From assembly GCA_964634615.1 (NCBI GenBank), contig CAZWLQ010000008.1:1-36310 (forward strand): a stretch of DNA of 36,310 nucleotides, written 5' to 3'. The translations under genes and the position numbers were made by a program. The notes under the pieces were generated by a model that had not been told where the DNA came from, made no database searches, and saw nothing but the letters and a program-made list of their open reading frames with translations. Positions 17,088-24,177 of the stretch are shown here, piece after piece. This DNA is from EsbW-18 sp964634615. GTDB lineage: Bacteria; Patescibacteriota; Minisyncoccia; Phycocordibacterales; EsbW-18. Position 1 is the first letter of the stretch. Each line of letters starts with the position of its first letter.

Positions 17088-17880
17088 GCAAAAACCAAAT
17101 GACTCGGACGATTAAGATGGTGATAAGTGTGCCCAAAACAGCGAAGCCAAAAGCTGATGCGCTCGACATCGTTTTAGAGACACCCGCCGGACTTGCAAGG
17201 AGAGAGTTCTTGACGAGCACCAGCTGTGGGTCAGCATAACTTCCGTCATCTTCGCGAACAAAAAGCGCGTAGTAGAGATTTTCCGCAATTGTGTTTAAGG
17301 AGTCCTCAAAAAAACCGGTTGTGCCTTCAAAAATTAAAGTGCCGCCCTCAAACGGACTTTGAGGAAACTGTTCTGGACTTCGGAGAATGCGCACCGCCTG
17401 GCCTCGATTCCAGAGAAAAACCACTCCATCGCTGTCTTCTTGTGTCGCGATACGAAGCCCGCCTTCACCATACACGCCACCACTACTGTTTCTTCGCGGC
17501 GAACGCGCAAATCGATCAAGCACACGGGAAACACTTGAAGTGCACGACTCTCCGTCGCACTGCACTGTTTCTTCAAAAGTTGCCTGCAGAGGAGCAGGCG
17601 GGGCAAACGGTACAAATATATCGATAATCTGACTAATGATGGATGGGCGAGCTCCTGATGATGTTTGTGGTTCTTCTTCTGGCACTGTTTCTGGCGTTGT
17701 AGTCGCAGGAGCATCACAGTCAGATGGACATGCCGTGTAATTTTCCTCTGCATCACAGAGTAAATCGTGATTACAGAATGCGACTTCAATAGTAACAATT
17801 GAGGTATCACTCACAGCAAAAAGCGCGCTCGGGAAAAGACACGTCACTATCGCACCGATGAACGCCAAACGTATGTACAT
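17083..17880 (-). CDS. Secreted Cys-rich protein with C-terminal TM anchor
   Basis: 265 residues: signal peptide (about 1-22), a Cys cluster CNHDLLCDAEENYTACPSDC at 36-55, a Thr/Pro/Glu linker, a middle domain with two further Cys (CDGESC) and a segment RIATQEDSDGVVFLWNRG, and a C-terminal transmembrane helix (about 243-264). The Cys cluster is of the type C-x4-CDxxEx4CPxDC, found in exported proteins of CPR and other bacteria, and may hold a metal or disulfides. Located between the repeat/beta-sandwich protein and the giant gene. Function unknown; a membrane partner of the giant protein is plausible. Confidence 0.75.
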   Translation of the reverse strand: MYIRLAFIGAIVTCLFPSALFAVSDTSIVTIEVAFCNHDLLCDAEENYTACPSDCDAPATTTPETVPEEEPQTSSGARPSIISQIIDIFVPFAPPAPLQATFEETVQCDGESCTSSVSRVLDRFARSPRRNSSGGVYGEGGLRIATQEDSDGVVFLWNRGQAVRILRSPEQFPQSPFEGGTLIFEGTTGFFEDSLNTIAENLYYALFVREDDGSYADPQLVLVKNSLLASPAGVSKTMSSASAFGFAVLGTLITILIVRVIWFLL

Positions 17881-17887
17881 GAGAGTA

Positions 17888-18640
17888 TTATTGCGCGATT
17901 GCCGTCACAATGACAGTTGCCTGATAGGTTCCTGAATCTTGTATCTTTGAAGCACCGACTCCTGCCGCGAACCGCGCCGTTGTTTCTGTTCCTCCGGGAG
18001 CATTCGCCGACTGACTACTTGCAACCGTCTGCGGTGTCGTTGAAAGTCCAGCATAACAGCGGTCGCTGGTGTCCCCTGCGCCTGTATTACATACAGATCC
18101 GTTATCCTTAAAACGTGATGTGATGTGTGTTCCTTCTGGCGAGAACCCGAATGTCGAGCTTGCCGCGTTCACCGCAAAAACAAAATCAGGGTCTGCGTTT
18201 GCGGTTACGTAGTCTCCAAACGATGCCCCCGAGGAACTCTTGAGAGCTGGCGATGTCGTTGCCTCGATAGTAAGAATATATCCCGCGCTGTTATCAGTTA
18301 TGACTGTCCACGACGATGTCGCTTTGGCAGTTCCTCCTGCAAGTCCCGAAATCGATGCAAGTGATACGTCGGTGCCTGATGAAATTGAAATTGACGAGCC
18401 CGTTGCATCAAGCTGTTGGTACCCCGCGTGCACTGTATAATTTGTGCTTGTCGAAAATCCTGTCGCCTGCTCACCGACCGTGCTCTCTGTTTGATAATTG
18501 GTACTCGTACCAAAACCACCACCGCTATTCAGACTGTCGGAGACAATCTGATAGTTCGTGCTCTGCCGTATCTGGCCGAAGGCTAAGAACGGAATACACG
18601 CGAGGAGCGATATGAAGATGGTATTCCTTCCGATCTTCAT
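17888..18640 (-). CDS. Secreted STNY-repeat, WxL-like beta-sandwich protein
   Basis: 250 residues with a signal peptide (about 1-22), three copies of an S-T-N-Y repeat (QSTNYQI, TSTNYQT, TSTNYTV) in residues 26-75, and a C-terminal beta-rich domain. That domain is homologous to the protein at 19614-20267: both have W-V-T-NSAGY-L followed by ATTSPAL, a FGF-G-HI segment and the ending SGTYQAT(V/I)-VTA. The fold and ending resemble WxL-type surface domains of Gram-positive bacteria, although no second WxL motif is seen. Part of the surface operon, with a 5-base gap to the upstream stop. Confidence 0.75.
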   Translation of the reverse strand: MKIGRNTIFISLLACIPFLAFGQIRQSTNYQIVSDSLNSGGGFGTSTNYQTESTVGEQATGFSTSTNYTVHAGYQQLDATGSSISISSGTDVSLASISGLAGGTAKATSSWTVITDNSAGYILTIEATTSPALKSSSGASFGDYVTANADPDFVFAVNAASSTFGFSPEGTHITSRFKDNGSVCNTGAGDTSDRCYAGLSTTPQTVASSQSANAPGGTETTARFAAGVGASKIQDSGTYQATVIVTAIAQ

Positions 18641-18645
18641 GATAA

Positions 18646-19602
18646 TTATTGTTTTCGTCTAATCTCAAATCGGTTCGCGAGGAAGCGACGGGCAAAGAGT
18701 ACGAATGCGATAATCGCAAGAATGCTGATGATGTACGCGAGTGGTAGATAGATGAAGGATGCCGAGAGTGTGTCGATCTTTTCTTCAGCGCGATACCCAC
18801 GATTCAACTCAAGTGTTGCGGTGTAGTATCCAAAAAGAAATGGGGGCTCCCAAAGTACTTCACGGTACCGCTCTGACTGTGGAAGTGCGTAGTACGCGTC
18901 AATCGGAATTTGAGCCACAATGCCACCAAAAATATTCTTCACGGTTATATACCCATACGGCGCAAGATGCACGTTGCCGGTATTTTCGAAAAGCACGTTG
19001 AACCCGAGGGAGCCACTCACGTGAACAGGGGTTGTGGGTGTCACAACGAATTCTTTCACTTGTCCCGACTCTTCGACTTCGCCATTCACACGCACAAACA
19101 GAAGCTGTGCGACACGAGAAACGGTTTTTGCACCAGTTACATCTTCACTTCCCCCTTGCGGCAAATGCGCAATGATAACCGATGTGTAGTAGCCACCCGG
19201 TGATGCGTTGGCAGGAACACTGATAGTGATAGGGATTGTTGCCTTTTGACCGAACGTAAGCGAGAGTTCTGATACTTCTGTATCAATATTGTCGCGGAAT
19301 GAGTAGCGACTGATTTCGCTTCCGAGGAGCTTTACCGCAACTGTTGGGTCGTCTGATCCGACAAAGTCTTCGAGTGCAATCGTAAAATCAGATCGCCCAG
19401 GAACGCGATTGATGATGGTAATATTTTTTCGAATCGTCTCTCCCGGGTCAGCGAAAATTTCTATCTTTGCGGGCTCGATAATGAAGTCGTTGGCTTCAAT
19501 CACATCGACCTTCTCAATGCTGTACGCAAAAACGCTCGCTGGCAGGAGAAGTGCTGCACTCATGATGAGTGCGCCGAGTGTTGGTCGTACAGAGAGTCTC
19601 AT
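18646..19602 (-). CDS. DUF916-like membrane-anchored surface protein
   Basis: 318 residues: signal peptide (about 1-26), a first beta-sandwich with FIIEPAKIEIFADPGETIRKNITIINR and later ISVPANASPGGYYTSVII, a second beta-sandwich (about 165-270) with NVLFENTGNVHLAPYG, a transmembrane helix (about 284-303) and a basic tail. Order and motifs match the WxL-interacting proteins (DUF916 plus a second domain plus TM) of Firmicutes, which hold WxL proteins at the cell wall. Its position between two WxL-like genes supports that comparison. Homology is inferred from architecture and motifs only. Confidence 0.72.
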   Translation of the reverse strand: MRLSVRPTLGALIMSAALLLPASVFAYSIEKVDVIEANDFIIEPAKIEIFADPGETIRKNITIINRVPGRSDFTIALEDFVGSDDPTVAVKLLGSEISRYSFRDNIDTEVSELSLTFGQKATIPITISVPANASPGGYYTSVIIAHLPQGGSEDVTGAKTVSRVAQLLFVRVNGEVEESGQVKEFVVTPTTPVHVSGSLGFNVLFENTGNVHLAPYGYITVKNIFGGIVAQIPIDAYYALPQSERYREVLWEPPFLFGYYTATLELNRGYRAEEKIDTLSASFIYLPLAYIISILAIIAFVLFARRFLANRFEIRRKQ

Positions 19603-19613
19603 AGGGCTCTAGT

Positions 19614-20267
19614 CTACAGGGTGGTCGCTGTTGCGACAATAGTCGCTTGATAGGTTCCTGATGGCGCGTAAAAAGTGTCTTGTTCAACCGCGAAACAAAC
19701 GGTTGAATCAACTCCTGTGGTTGTTGTAGTTGCAGCTGATGTCGCAAGGGTGATATCTGACGTATCAAAGTCTCGATATTTAAGACCAGCGGAGGGAACG
19801 TTTGCGCCGGCAAGACAGTCTGAATCGGTTCCCCACGTACCGGTTGAAATATGGCTACCAAAGCCTGAGAAGCCAAATTCAGCGGTGCCTGATGGAACAC
19901 TCCATGTTTCAGGTGTCGCAGCAACAGCAGGTGTGTAGTCTGCAATAGTATTGCTGCCCGATTCAAGTGCTGGCGATGTTGTCGCCTTAAGCGCGAGTGT
20001 ATATCCTGCCGAGTTGTTGGTTTTAACATTCCAAACTGCACTCCCCACAGCGGTGTCCGCAGACACACCAAGGTTTTGGCTCATAGAAACGTCCGATGGA
20101 CTGGTGATCGAGATGCCAGCGGTAACGTTCAGGGTAACAATCACGTTATCGCTTGCTGTCGCCGCATTCACAATATCTCCTTCAATCAATGGATAGATGA
20201 TTGGGAAGAAGAGCGCGAGACCCGCAACAAGTGACAGAACGCTCCGACTTACAGTAGAGATGGTCAT
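19614..20267 (-). CDS. Secreted WxL-like beta-sandwich protein
   Basis: 217 residues with a signal peptide (about 1-35) and one beta-sandwich domain homologous to the C-terminal domain of the 17888-18640 protein (NSAGY-L, ATTSPAL, SGTYQATIVATA). Two Cys in the second half may pair. ATG 20267 is preferred to the frame's first ATG at 20330, because the latter would lie upstream of the -10 box at 20305-20310 and encode extra hydrophobic residues before the signal peptide. First gene of the six-gene surface operon. Confidence 0.75.
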   Translation of the reverse strand: MTISTVSRSVLSLVAGLALFFPIIYPLIEGDIVNAATASDNVIVTLNVTAGISITSPSDVSMSQNLGVSADTAVGSAVWNVKTNNSAGYTLALKATTSPALESGSNTIADYTPAVAATPETWSVPSGTAEFGFSGFGSHISTGTWGTDSDCLAGANVPSAGLKYRDFDTSDITLATSAATTTTTGVDSTVCFAVEQDTFYAPSGTYQATIVATATTL

Positions 20268-20304
20268 GCTAAGAAAATAAGATATATAAATCTGTACAAG
20301 GAAA

Positions 20305-20310
20305 AGTATA
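20305..20310 (-). promoter_or_regulatory. Extended -10 box of the surface operon
   Basis: TGCTATACT on the minus strand, about 37 bases before ATG 20267. A second weaker box, TATTTT at 20274-20279, ends 6 bases before the ATG and would give a leaderless transcript. Confidence 0.5.
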
Positions 20311-20409
20311 GCATGGACAATTGGCTGCAACGGCTTGGTGGGGAAAACACTACATGTGTACGGAGCAGCAGGTACTGGGGCGTTCGGGCTTTTTTTCTTG
20401 ATTTGATGC

Positions 20410-20415
20410 TACACT
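20410..20415 (+). promoter_or_regulatory. Extended -10 box of pseudouridine synthase gene
   Basis: TGCTACACT; TACACT ends 9 bases before ATG 20425, so the leader would be only a few bases. Confidence 0.55.
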
Positions 20416-20424
20416 GACCTCGTT

Positions 20425-21234
20425 ATGAATCCATCAAGAAGAAACGTTTATCGTCCCCAAAAAAGCGAGGCAAAGCGCCCCTTTAAGCCAAAAAACGTCT
20501 ACGGCAAAGGAAAAAAGCCCATACCTGTGGCTGGACCCTTGTGGCCAATGCGTATCAATAAGTACTTGGCGCTCAAAAACTACGCAACCCGTCGAGGTGC
20601 GGACGAGATGATTGAGAAAGGGCAAGTATTTCTCAATGGCAAACGTGCAGTTTTGGGAGACAAGGTGAAAGAGAGCGATGTGGTTGAAGTGAAGTTTCGT
20701 GGCAAGATGCCGGACTACGTCTACCTCGCCTACAACAAGCCACGCGGTATCGTCACACACTCCGCACAGAAAGGCGAAAAAGATATCAAGCACGTATCGC
20801 TTTTGAAAGGAGTGTTCCCTGTCGGCCGACTAGATAAAGATTCTCACGGATTGATTATTCTTACGAACGACGGTCGCGTTACCGATCGATTACTCTCACC
20901 ACGTTTCGAACACGACAAAGAATACCTTGTGACGACCAAACAACCACTCCGCTCGAGCTTTAAGCAAAAAATGGAAGCTGGTGTGCAGATCGAGGACGGA
21001 AAGACCAAACCATGCAAAGTCGAGATTATTGATGAGAACACCTTCAGCGTCACGCTAACCGAAGGAAAGAAACACCAAATTCGTCGTATGTGCGTTGCGC
21101 TTTTCCAAGATGTTGACCAACTGATGCGTATCCGTGTGATGAATATCGAACTAGGAGAATTGGCGGAAGGATCCTACCGAAAAATCGAGGGGCAAGAATT
21201 GAAAACATTTCTTCACTCACTCGGACTTGCATAA
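20425..21234 (+). CDS. rRNA pseudouridine synthase, RluB/RluF type
   Basis: 269-residue enzyme of the RsuA/RluB/RluE/RluF family, converting a uridine of ribosomal RNA to pseudouridine. A basic N-terminal extension (1-40) precedes an S4 RNA-binding domain (about 42-90) and the catalytic domain with GRLDKDSHGLI (D137 is the catalytic Asp). HDKEYLV and KKHQIRRM follow as expected for the family. The sequence around GRLDKDS and the ending VMNIELG look closer to RluF (23S U2604) than to RsuA, but the target cannot be fixed from sequence alone. A strong terminator follows at once. Confidence 0.9.
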   Translation: MNPSRRNVYRPQKSEAKRPFKPKNVYGKGKKPIPVAGPLWPMRINKYLALKNYATRRGADEMIEKGQVFLNGKRAVLGDKVKESDVVEVKFRGKMPDYVYLAYNKPRGIVTHSAQKGEKDIKHVSLLKGVFPVGRLDKDSHGLIILTNDGRVTDRLLSPRFEHDKEYLVTTKQPLRSSFKQKMEAGVQIEDGKTKPCKVEIIDENTFSVTLTEGKKHQIRRMCVALFQDVDQLMRIRVMNIELGELAEGSYRKIEGQELKTFLHSLGLA

Positions 21235-21267
21235 CATATCCCGCGTCTGCGGGATATGTTATTTTTT
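21231..21267 (+). terminator. Intrinsic terminator after pseudouridine synthase gene
   Basis: Perfect 14-bp stem (21231-21244 with 21249-21262) with loop GTCT, followed by a run of six T. It overlaps the stop codon and lies against the end of the convergent ABC-F gene. Confidence 0.9.
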
Positions 21268-22734
21268 CGTCTTCTCAAGATCGAGCGTTTCGTCGATTCT
21301 AATCTGCTCAACGAACTCTGGCACGTGGGAGACCAGCACCATCGCGCCTTGGTAGGCATCGAGTGCTTTTGCGATTTCTGGGATGTGACGGAAGTTGATG
21401 TGGTTCGTTGGCTCATCCAAAATCAAGAGTCCTGGACGCTCAAGCACGAGTTGTGCAAACGCGACCAATCCTTTTTGTCCTTCCGACAGCGCACCGATTT
21501 TTGTACCAACGACATCTCCTGTCAGTAAAAATCCTGCTGCGAGACTTCGCATTCCCTCTTCATCCTTTTTGTCCATCACCGACATCAGGGATTCGCGGAC
21601 GGTCTTATCGAAATCCAATGTTGAAAAGTCCTGTCGATAGTAGCCGACTTTGACGCCAGGGCCGATTGCGGCACCGGTTGCGACACCTTTTGCAATTGAT
21701 TCAAGGAGCGTTGATTTGCCGATACCGTTCGGGCCCTTGAGCAACAAGTGATTTCCGCGTTTAAGCACGACGTTTGCTTTCCGAGCGACTGGCTTGTGGG
21801 TTTTTGGATCAATCACCGAAAGCGATGTGATGGTGAGAATATCTCCTGTGACATTTTCTTGCACAGGAATAGTGAATGGTCGGATGGTTTTATCTTCTTT
21901 TCGCACATCAACTTTCTCCTCCTCAAGTTCTTCTGCTTCCTCACGCATACGCTTAGCGACCAAACGCATCTTTCCTCCCTTGTGCGCAAAGAAGTTTGCT
22001 TTGTCTTTGTTGTCTTGAATTTTCTTCGCAAGCTGTGCGTTCTTTCGATTCTCTTTTTCGATTCGTGCAGAAATCTGTTCAACCACGTCAAAATAGTTTC
22101 CTGAATATTGTTCAACTTTCCGTGTGTGAACGTCGAGATACAAAACCGTATCGGTAAACGCATTCAAAAAGTCTGCATCGTGGGAAATAACAACCACTGT
22201 TTTTTTGTAGTTCACAATGAACTGTGTGAGGTGCTCGATTCCCGCTTTATCAAGATTATTGGTCGGCTCATCGAGAAGAAGTAGGTCGGGGTCTTGAATC
22301 AACGCGGATGCCAACAACAAACGTGCCTGTTGTCCGCCAGAGAATGTTTTGATGATGCGATCGTGCAACTTTTCATGTCCCTTCAAATTCACCACTTCGA
22401 GCACATCATCAATCTTTGGATCGAGATCATACACTTTCTTTGGAAATCGTCGGGCGAAAAAATCCCGAACCGTGAGTTCAAGTTCATCGCGAGGAATAAC
22501 TTGTCGTGAAAGTGCGATTGAAAGCCCAGGAACAATCGTCATATCTCCCGACTCAAGCTCGAGCGCACCGGTGATTAACTGAAAGATTGTGCTCTTGCCT
22601 GCACCATTCTGACCCATGAACGTGCTCTTGGTTCCACGGCGTATAGAAAAACTTACCTCATCGAGAATGGGTTTGAGCGCGCTGTATTCAAATGATGCTT
22701 TATCGAAGGTGACGATTGTTTCGTTTTTGATCAT
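21259..22734 (-). CDS. ABC-F family ATPase
   Basis: 491-residue cytoplasmic protein with two ABC ATPase domains and no membrane segments, as in ABC-F translation factors that act at the ribosomal E site. First domain: Walker A GQNGAGKS (41-48), signature FSGGQ (131-135), LLLLDEPTNNLD (151-162). A charged linker (about 220-290) follows. Second domain: Walker A GPNGIGKS (334-341), signature LSEGQ (416-420), EPTNHIN (441-447), where Asn replaces the usual Asp. It is shorter than EttA or Uup. Housekeeping rather than antibiotic protection is the cautious reading. A leaderless start is supported by TAGAAT 6 bases upstream. Confidence 0.9.
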   Translation of the reverse strand: MIKNETIVTFDKASFEYSALKPILDEVSFSIRRGTKSTFMGQNGAGKSTIFQLITGALELESGDMTIVPGLSIALSRQVIPRDELELTVRDFFARRFPKKVYDLDPKIDDVLEVVNLKGHEKLHDRIIKTFSGGQQARLLLASALIQDPDLLLLDEPTNNLDKAGIEHLTQFIVNYKKTVVVISHDADFLNAFTDTVLYLDVHTRKVEQYSGNYFDVVEQISARIEKENRKNAQLAKKIQDNKDKANFFAHKGGKMRLVAKRMREEAEELEEEKVDVRKEDKTIRPFTIPVQENVTGDILTITSLSVIDPKTHKPVARKANVVLKRGNHLLLKGPNGIGKSTLLESIAKGVATGAAIGPGVKVGYYRQDFSTLDFDKTVRESLMSVMDKKDEEGMRSLAAGFLLTGDVVGTKIGALSEGQKGLVAFAQLVLERPGLLILDEPTNHINFRHIPEIAKALDAYQGAMVLVSHVPEFVEQIRIDETLDLEKTKK

Positions 22735-22740
22735 GGACGT

Positions 22741-22746
22741 ATTCTA
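22741..22746 (-). promoter_or_regulatory. -10 box of leaderless ABC-F gene
   Basis: TAGAAT on the minus strand, ending exactly 6 bases before ATG 22734, placing the predicted transcript start on the A of the start codon. Confidence 0.6.
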
Positions 22747-22765
22747 CGTGTGACTTTCGCTTTAA

Positions 22766-22802
22766 GAAAATCGCCCCGCCCTCATCCGAGGGCGGGGCGA
22801 TT
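22766..22802 (-). terminator. Intrinsic terminator of the cold-shock gene
   Basis: Very GC-rich perfect 15-bp stem (22769-22783 with 22788-22802), loop of 4 bases, followed on the minus strand by TTTTC. It separates the cold-shock gene from the ABC-F promoter. Confidence 0.88.
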
Positions 22803-22817
22803 GTTCTCGTGGGTAGG

Positions 22818-23015
22818 TTATGCGCGAGAAACGTTCGTCGCAGCAGGTCCCTTTTCACCGTTGATGACCTCAAACGTGACCGCGTCACCTTCCTTGAGTT
22901 CTTCAAACGTGACACCATTCAACTCCGAAGAGTGAAAGAAGAGGTCCTTCTCCTCGCCATCGCGTGAGATGAAACCAAATCCCTTTGTGGTGAGAGTCTT
23001 GATTATTCCGTTCAT
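22818..23015 (-). CDS. Cold-shock domain protein
   Basis: 65-residue single cold-shock domain, an RNA/ssDNA-binding OB fold acting as an RNA chaperone. RNP1-type KGFGFI and RNP2-type DLFFH are both present, with the usual ending GPAATNVSRA. The transcript predicted from TATAGT at 23079-23084 would have a leader of about 57 bases, long for this window, which suits the regulated leaders of cold-shock genes. Monocistronic, with a strong terminator downstream. Confidence 0.95.
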   Translation of the reverse strand: MNGIIKTLTTKGFGFISRDGEEKDLFFHSSELNGVTFEELKEGDAVTFEVINGEKGPAATNVSRA

Positions 23016-23078
23016 ATTTTGTGTCTATGATTGTTTATGACGCAGAACCCGACTTCGTTCACGTGCAATAATGCGTCT

Positions 23079-23084
23079 ACTATA
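23079..23084 (-). promoter_or_regulatory. Extended -10 box of the cold-shock gene
   Basis: TGGTATAGT on the minus strand with a weak TTCCAA -35 box 17 bases upstream; it overlaps the stop codon of the GIY-YIG gene. The leader would be about 57 bases. Confidence 0.5.
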
Positions 23085-23376
23085 CCACGCTCTTCGATTT
23101 TTTGGAAGAGGGTCGCGCCTTACTTGCCTTCTGTCCTGATTTAATGAGGAGGAGCTTCATGTTTCGTGGCAACCGCTTGATTTCTGCCTCTCGCTTTGAT
23201 GCCGTGCTCCTATTCTTTTTCCGTTCGATGTGCACGATCTTCCCTGCTCCTTTTGCCCGCGTATAGCGCCCGCCAGTCCCTTTTTGATGCTCTGCAAGCC
23301 GTCGCTTTATGTCCGTTGTAATGCCGGTGTAAAGCGTCTTGTCAGCACAGCGGAGGATGTAAACAAAGTAAGACAC
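23080..23376 (-). CDS. GIY-YIG nuclease-superfamily protein
   Basis: 98 residues from GTG 23376. The GIY-YIG domain shows YFVYIL (3-8), YTGIT (16-20), the Arg pair in KRRLAEH (24-30) and a later conserved Glu (REAEIKRL), then a very basic C-terminus. It belongs to the small stand-alone family (UPF0213-like), of unclear biological role. The open frame reaches 23460, but the extra residues overlap the methyltransferase and are not family-like; the GTG lies 4 bases after that gene's stop, giving a coupled pair. Confidence 0.85.
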   Translation of the reverse strand: MSYFVYILRCADKTLYTGITTDIKRRLAEHQKGTGGRYTRAKGAGKIVHIERKKNRSTASKREAEIKRLPRNMKLLLIKSGQKASKARPSSKKSKSVV

Positions 23377-23380
23377 GCGA

Positions 23381-24121
23381 CTATGCTTTTTGAAGCTTGA
23401 AAATAATGAATGGAGGTATAGACCGGGTTGCTCCAAGATGCTCTGGATATTCCGAGACATCCTCCTCCGTTGGTTGTGGTTCGATGATTTGAGTCACCAC
23501 AAAACCTTTCGTAATCCACGGATTGATAAAATCCTCAAGCGTTCTGTGGTAATTGGTCCACGAAACGTCTGTATCACCAATCTTGATCGTTACGTGTTGT
23601 GGCGTGAGTGAATCAAAATATGAAGGTTCCGCGTCGTACGAAAGTAAATAGTGCGCCGAAGTATTCTTTCGATTGAAGTTTGCTGGATGACCCTTTGAAA
23701 CCAGAATGACTCCTCCCTTTTTGAGTATGCGAAAGACTTCTCCAATACTTTTTATATATGCCTCCTGTGTTGGTATCGTGACAAATACCATATCTGCAAT
23801 CGCCATATCAATGCTCTCATCCGGAAGAAACGGCATTGACGCGATATTTCCCTGCACATAGGTAACCCCGAGAGGATTCTCTGCCTCGCGTTGTTTGGCG
23901 AGGTCAATAAACGTCTCAGAGAAGTCGACTCCTGTCACCGTCGCTCCTTTTTCTGCAAAAAGGCGCGAATAATAACCGTCCCCACACCCGAGGTCGAGCA
24001 GATGCTTTCCGGCCACGTTACCGAAGGATTGCAAAAAGGCGGGCATGCGAATCGTCACTTTTCGTATGTGCGGCGTACTGTAACCTCCCGCTGCTTTGTT
24101 CCACTCGTCTTTTTCGGTCAT
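23381..24121 (-). CDS. Class I SAM-dependent methyltransferase
   Basis: 246-residue methyltransferase from ATG 24121. The SAM-binding motif is LDLGCGDGY (42-50), followed by the acidic residue of motif II (VTGVDFS) and motif IV-like ADMVFVTIP. The N-terminal WNKAAGGYS and the overall pattern match small-molecule methyltransferases of the Methyltransf_11/25 type; the substrate is unknown. The frame is open to 24160, but TGGTATACT ends 6 bases before ATG 24121, so the upstream ATG would not be transcribed. Followed at 4 bases by the GIY-YIG gene. Confidence 0.88.
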   Translation of the reverse strand: MTEKDEWNKAAGGYSTPHIRKVTIRMPAFLQSFGNVAGKHLLDLGCGDGYYSRLFAEKGATVTGVDFSETFIDLAKQREAENPLGVTYVQGNIASMPFLPDESIDMAIADMVFVTIPTQEAYIKSIGEVFRILKKGGVILVSKGHPANFNRKNTSAHYLLSYDAEPSYFDSLTPQHVTIKIGDTDVSWTNYHRTLEDFINPWITKGFVVTQIIEPQPTEEDVSEYPEHLGATRSIPPFIIFKLQKA

Positions 24122-24127
24122 GCGCCC

Positions 24128-24133
24128 AGTATA
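24128..24133 (-). promoter_or_regulatory. Extended -10 box of leaderless methyltransferase gene
   Basis: TGGTATACT on the minus strand; TATACT ends exactly 6 bases before ATG 24121. It directly follows the T-rich tract of the MFS terminator. Confidence 0.62.
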
Positions 24134-24172
24134 CCAAAAATAAAGGGCAGCTTGACGCAATCAAGCTGCCCT
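24134..24172 (-). terminator. Intrinsic terminator of the MFS exporter gene
   Basis: Perfect 12-bp stem (24144-24155 with 24161-24172), loop of 5 bases, followed on the minus strand by TTATTTTT. It begins 5 bases after the MFS stop codon. Confidence 0.85.
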
Positions 24173-24177
24173 ACATA

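Noticed and set aside
19514..20071. 185-codon minus-strand frame across the junction of two surface genes
   Set aside because: It overlaps two better frames with signal peptides and paralogy, and its Gln/His/Arg-rich translation is typical of a frame shadow.
20331..20424. A small RNA or gene in the divergent gap
   Set aside because: Only promoter-like elements for the two divergent genes can be seen, with no hairpin or frame worth calling.
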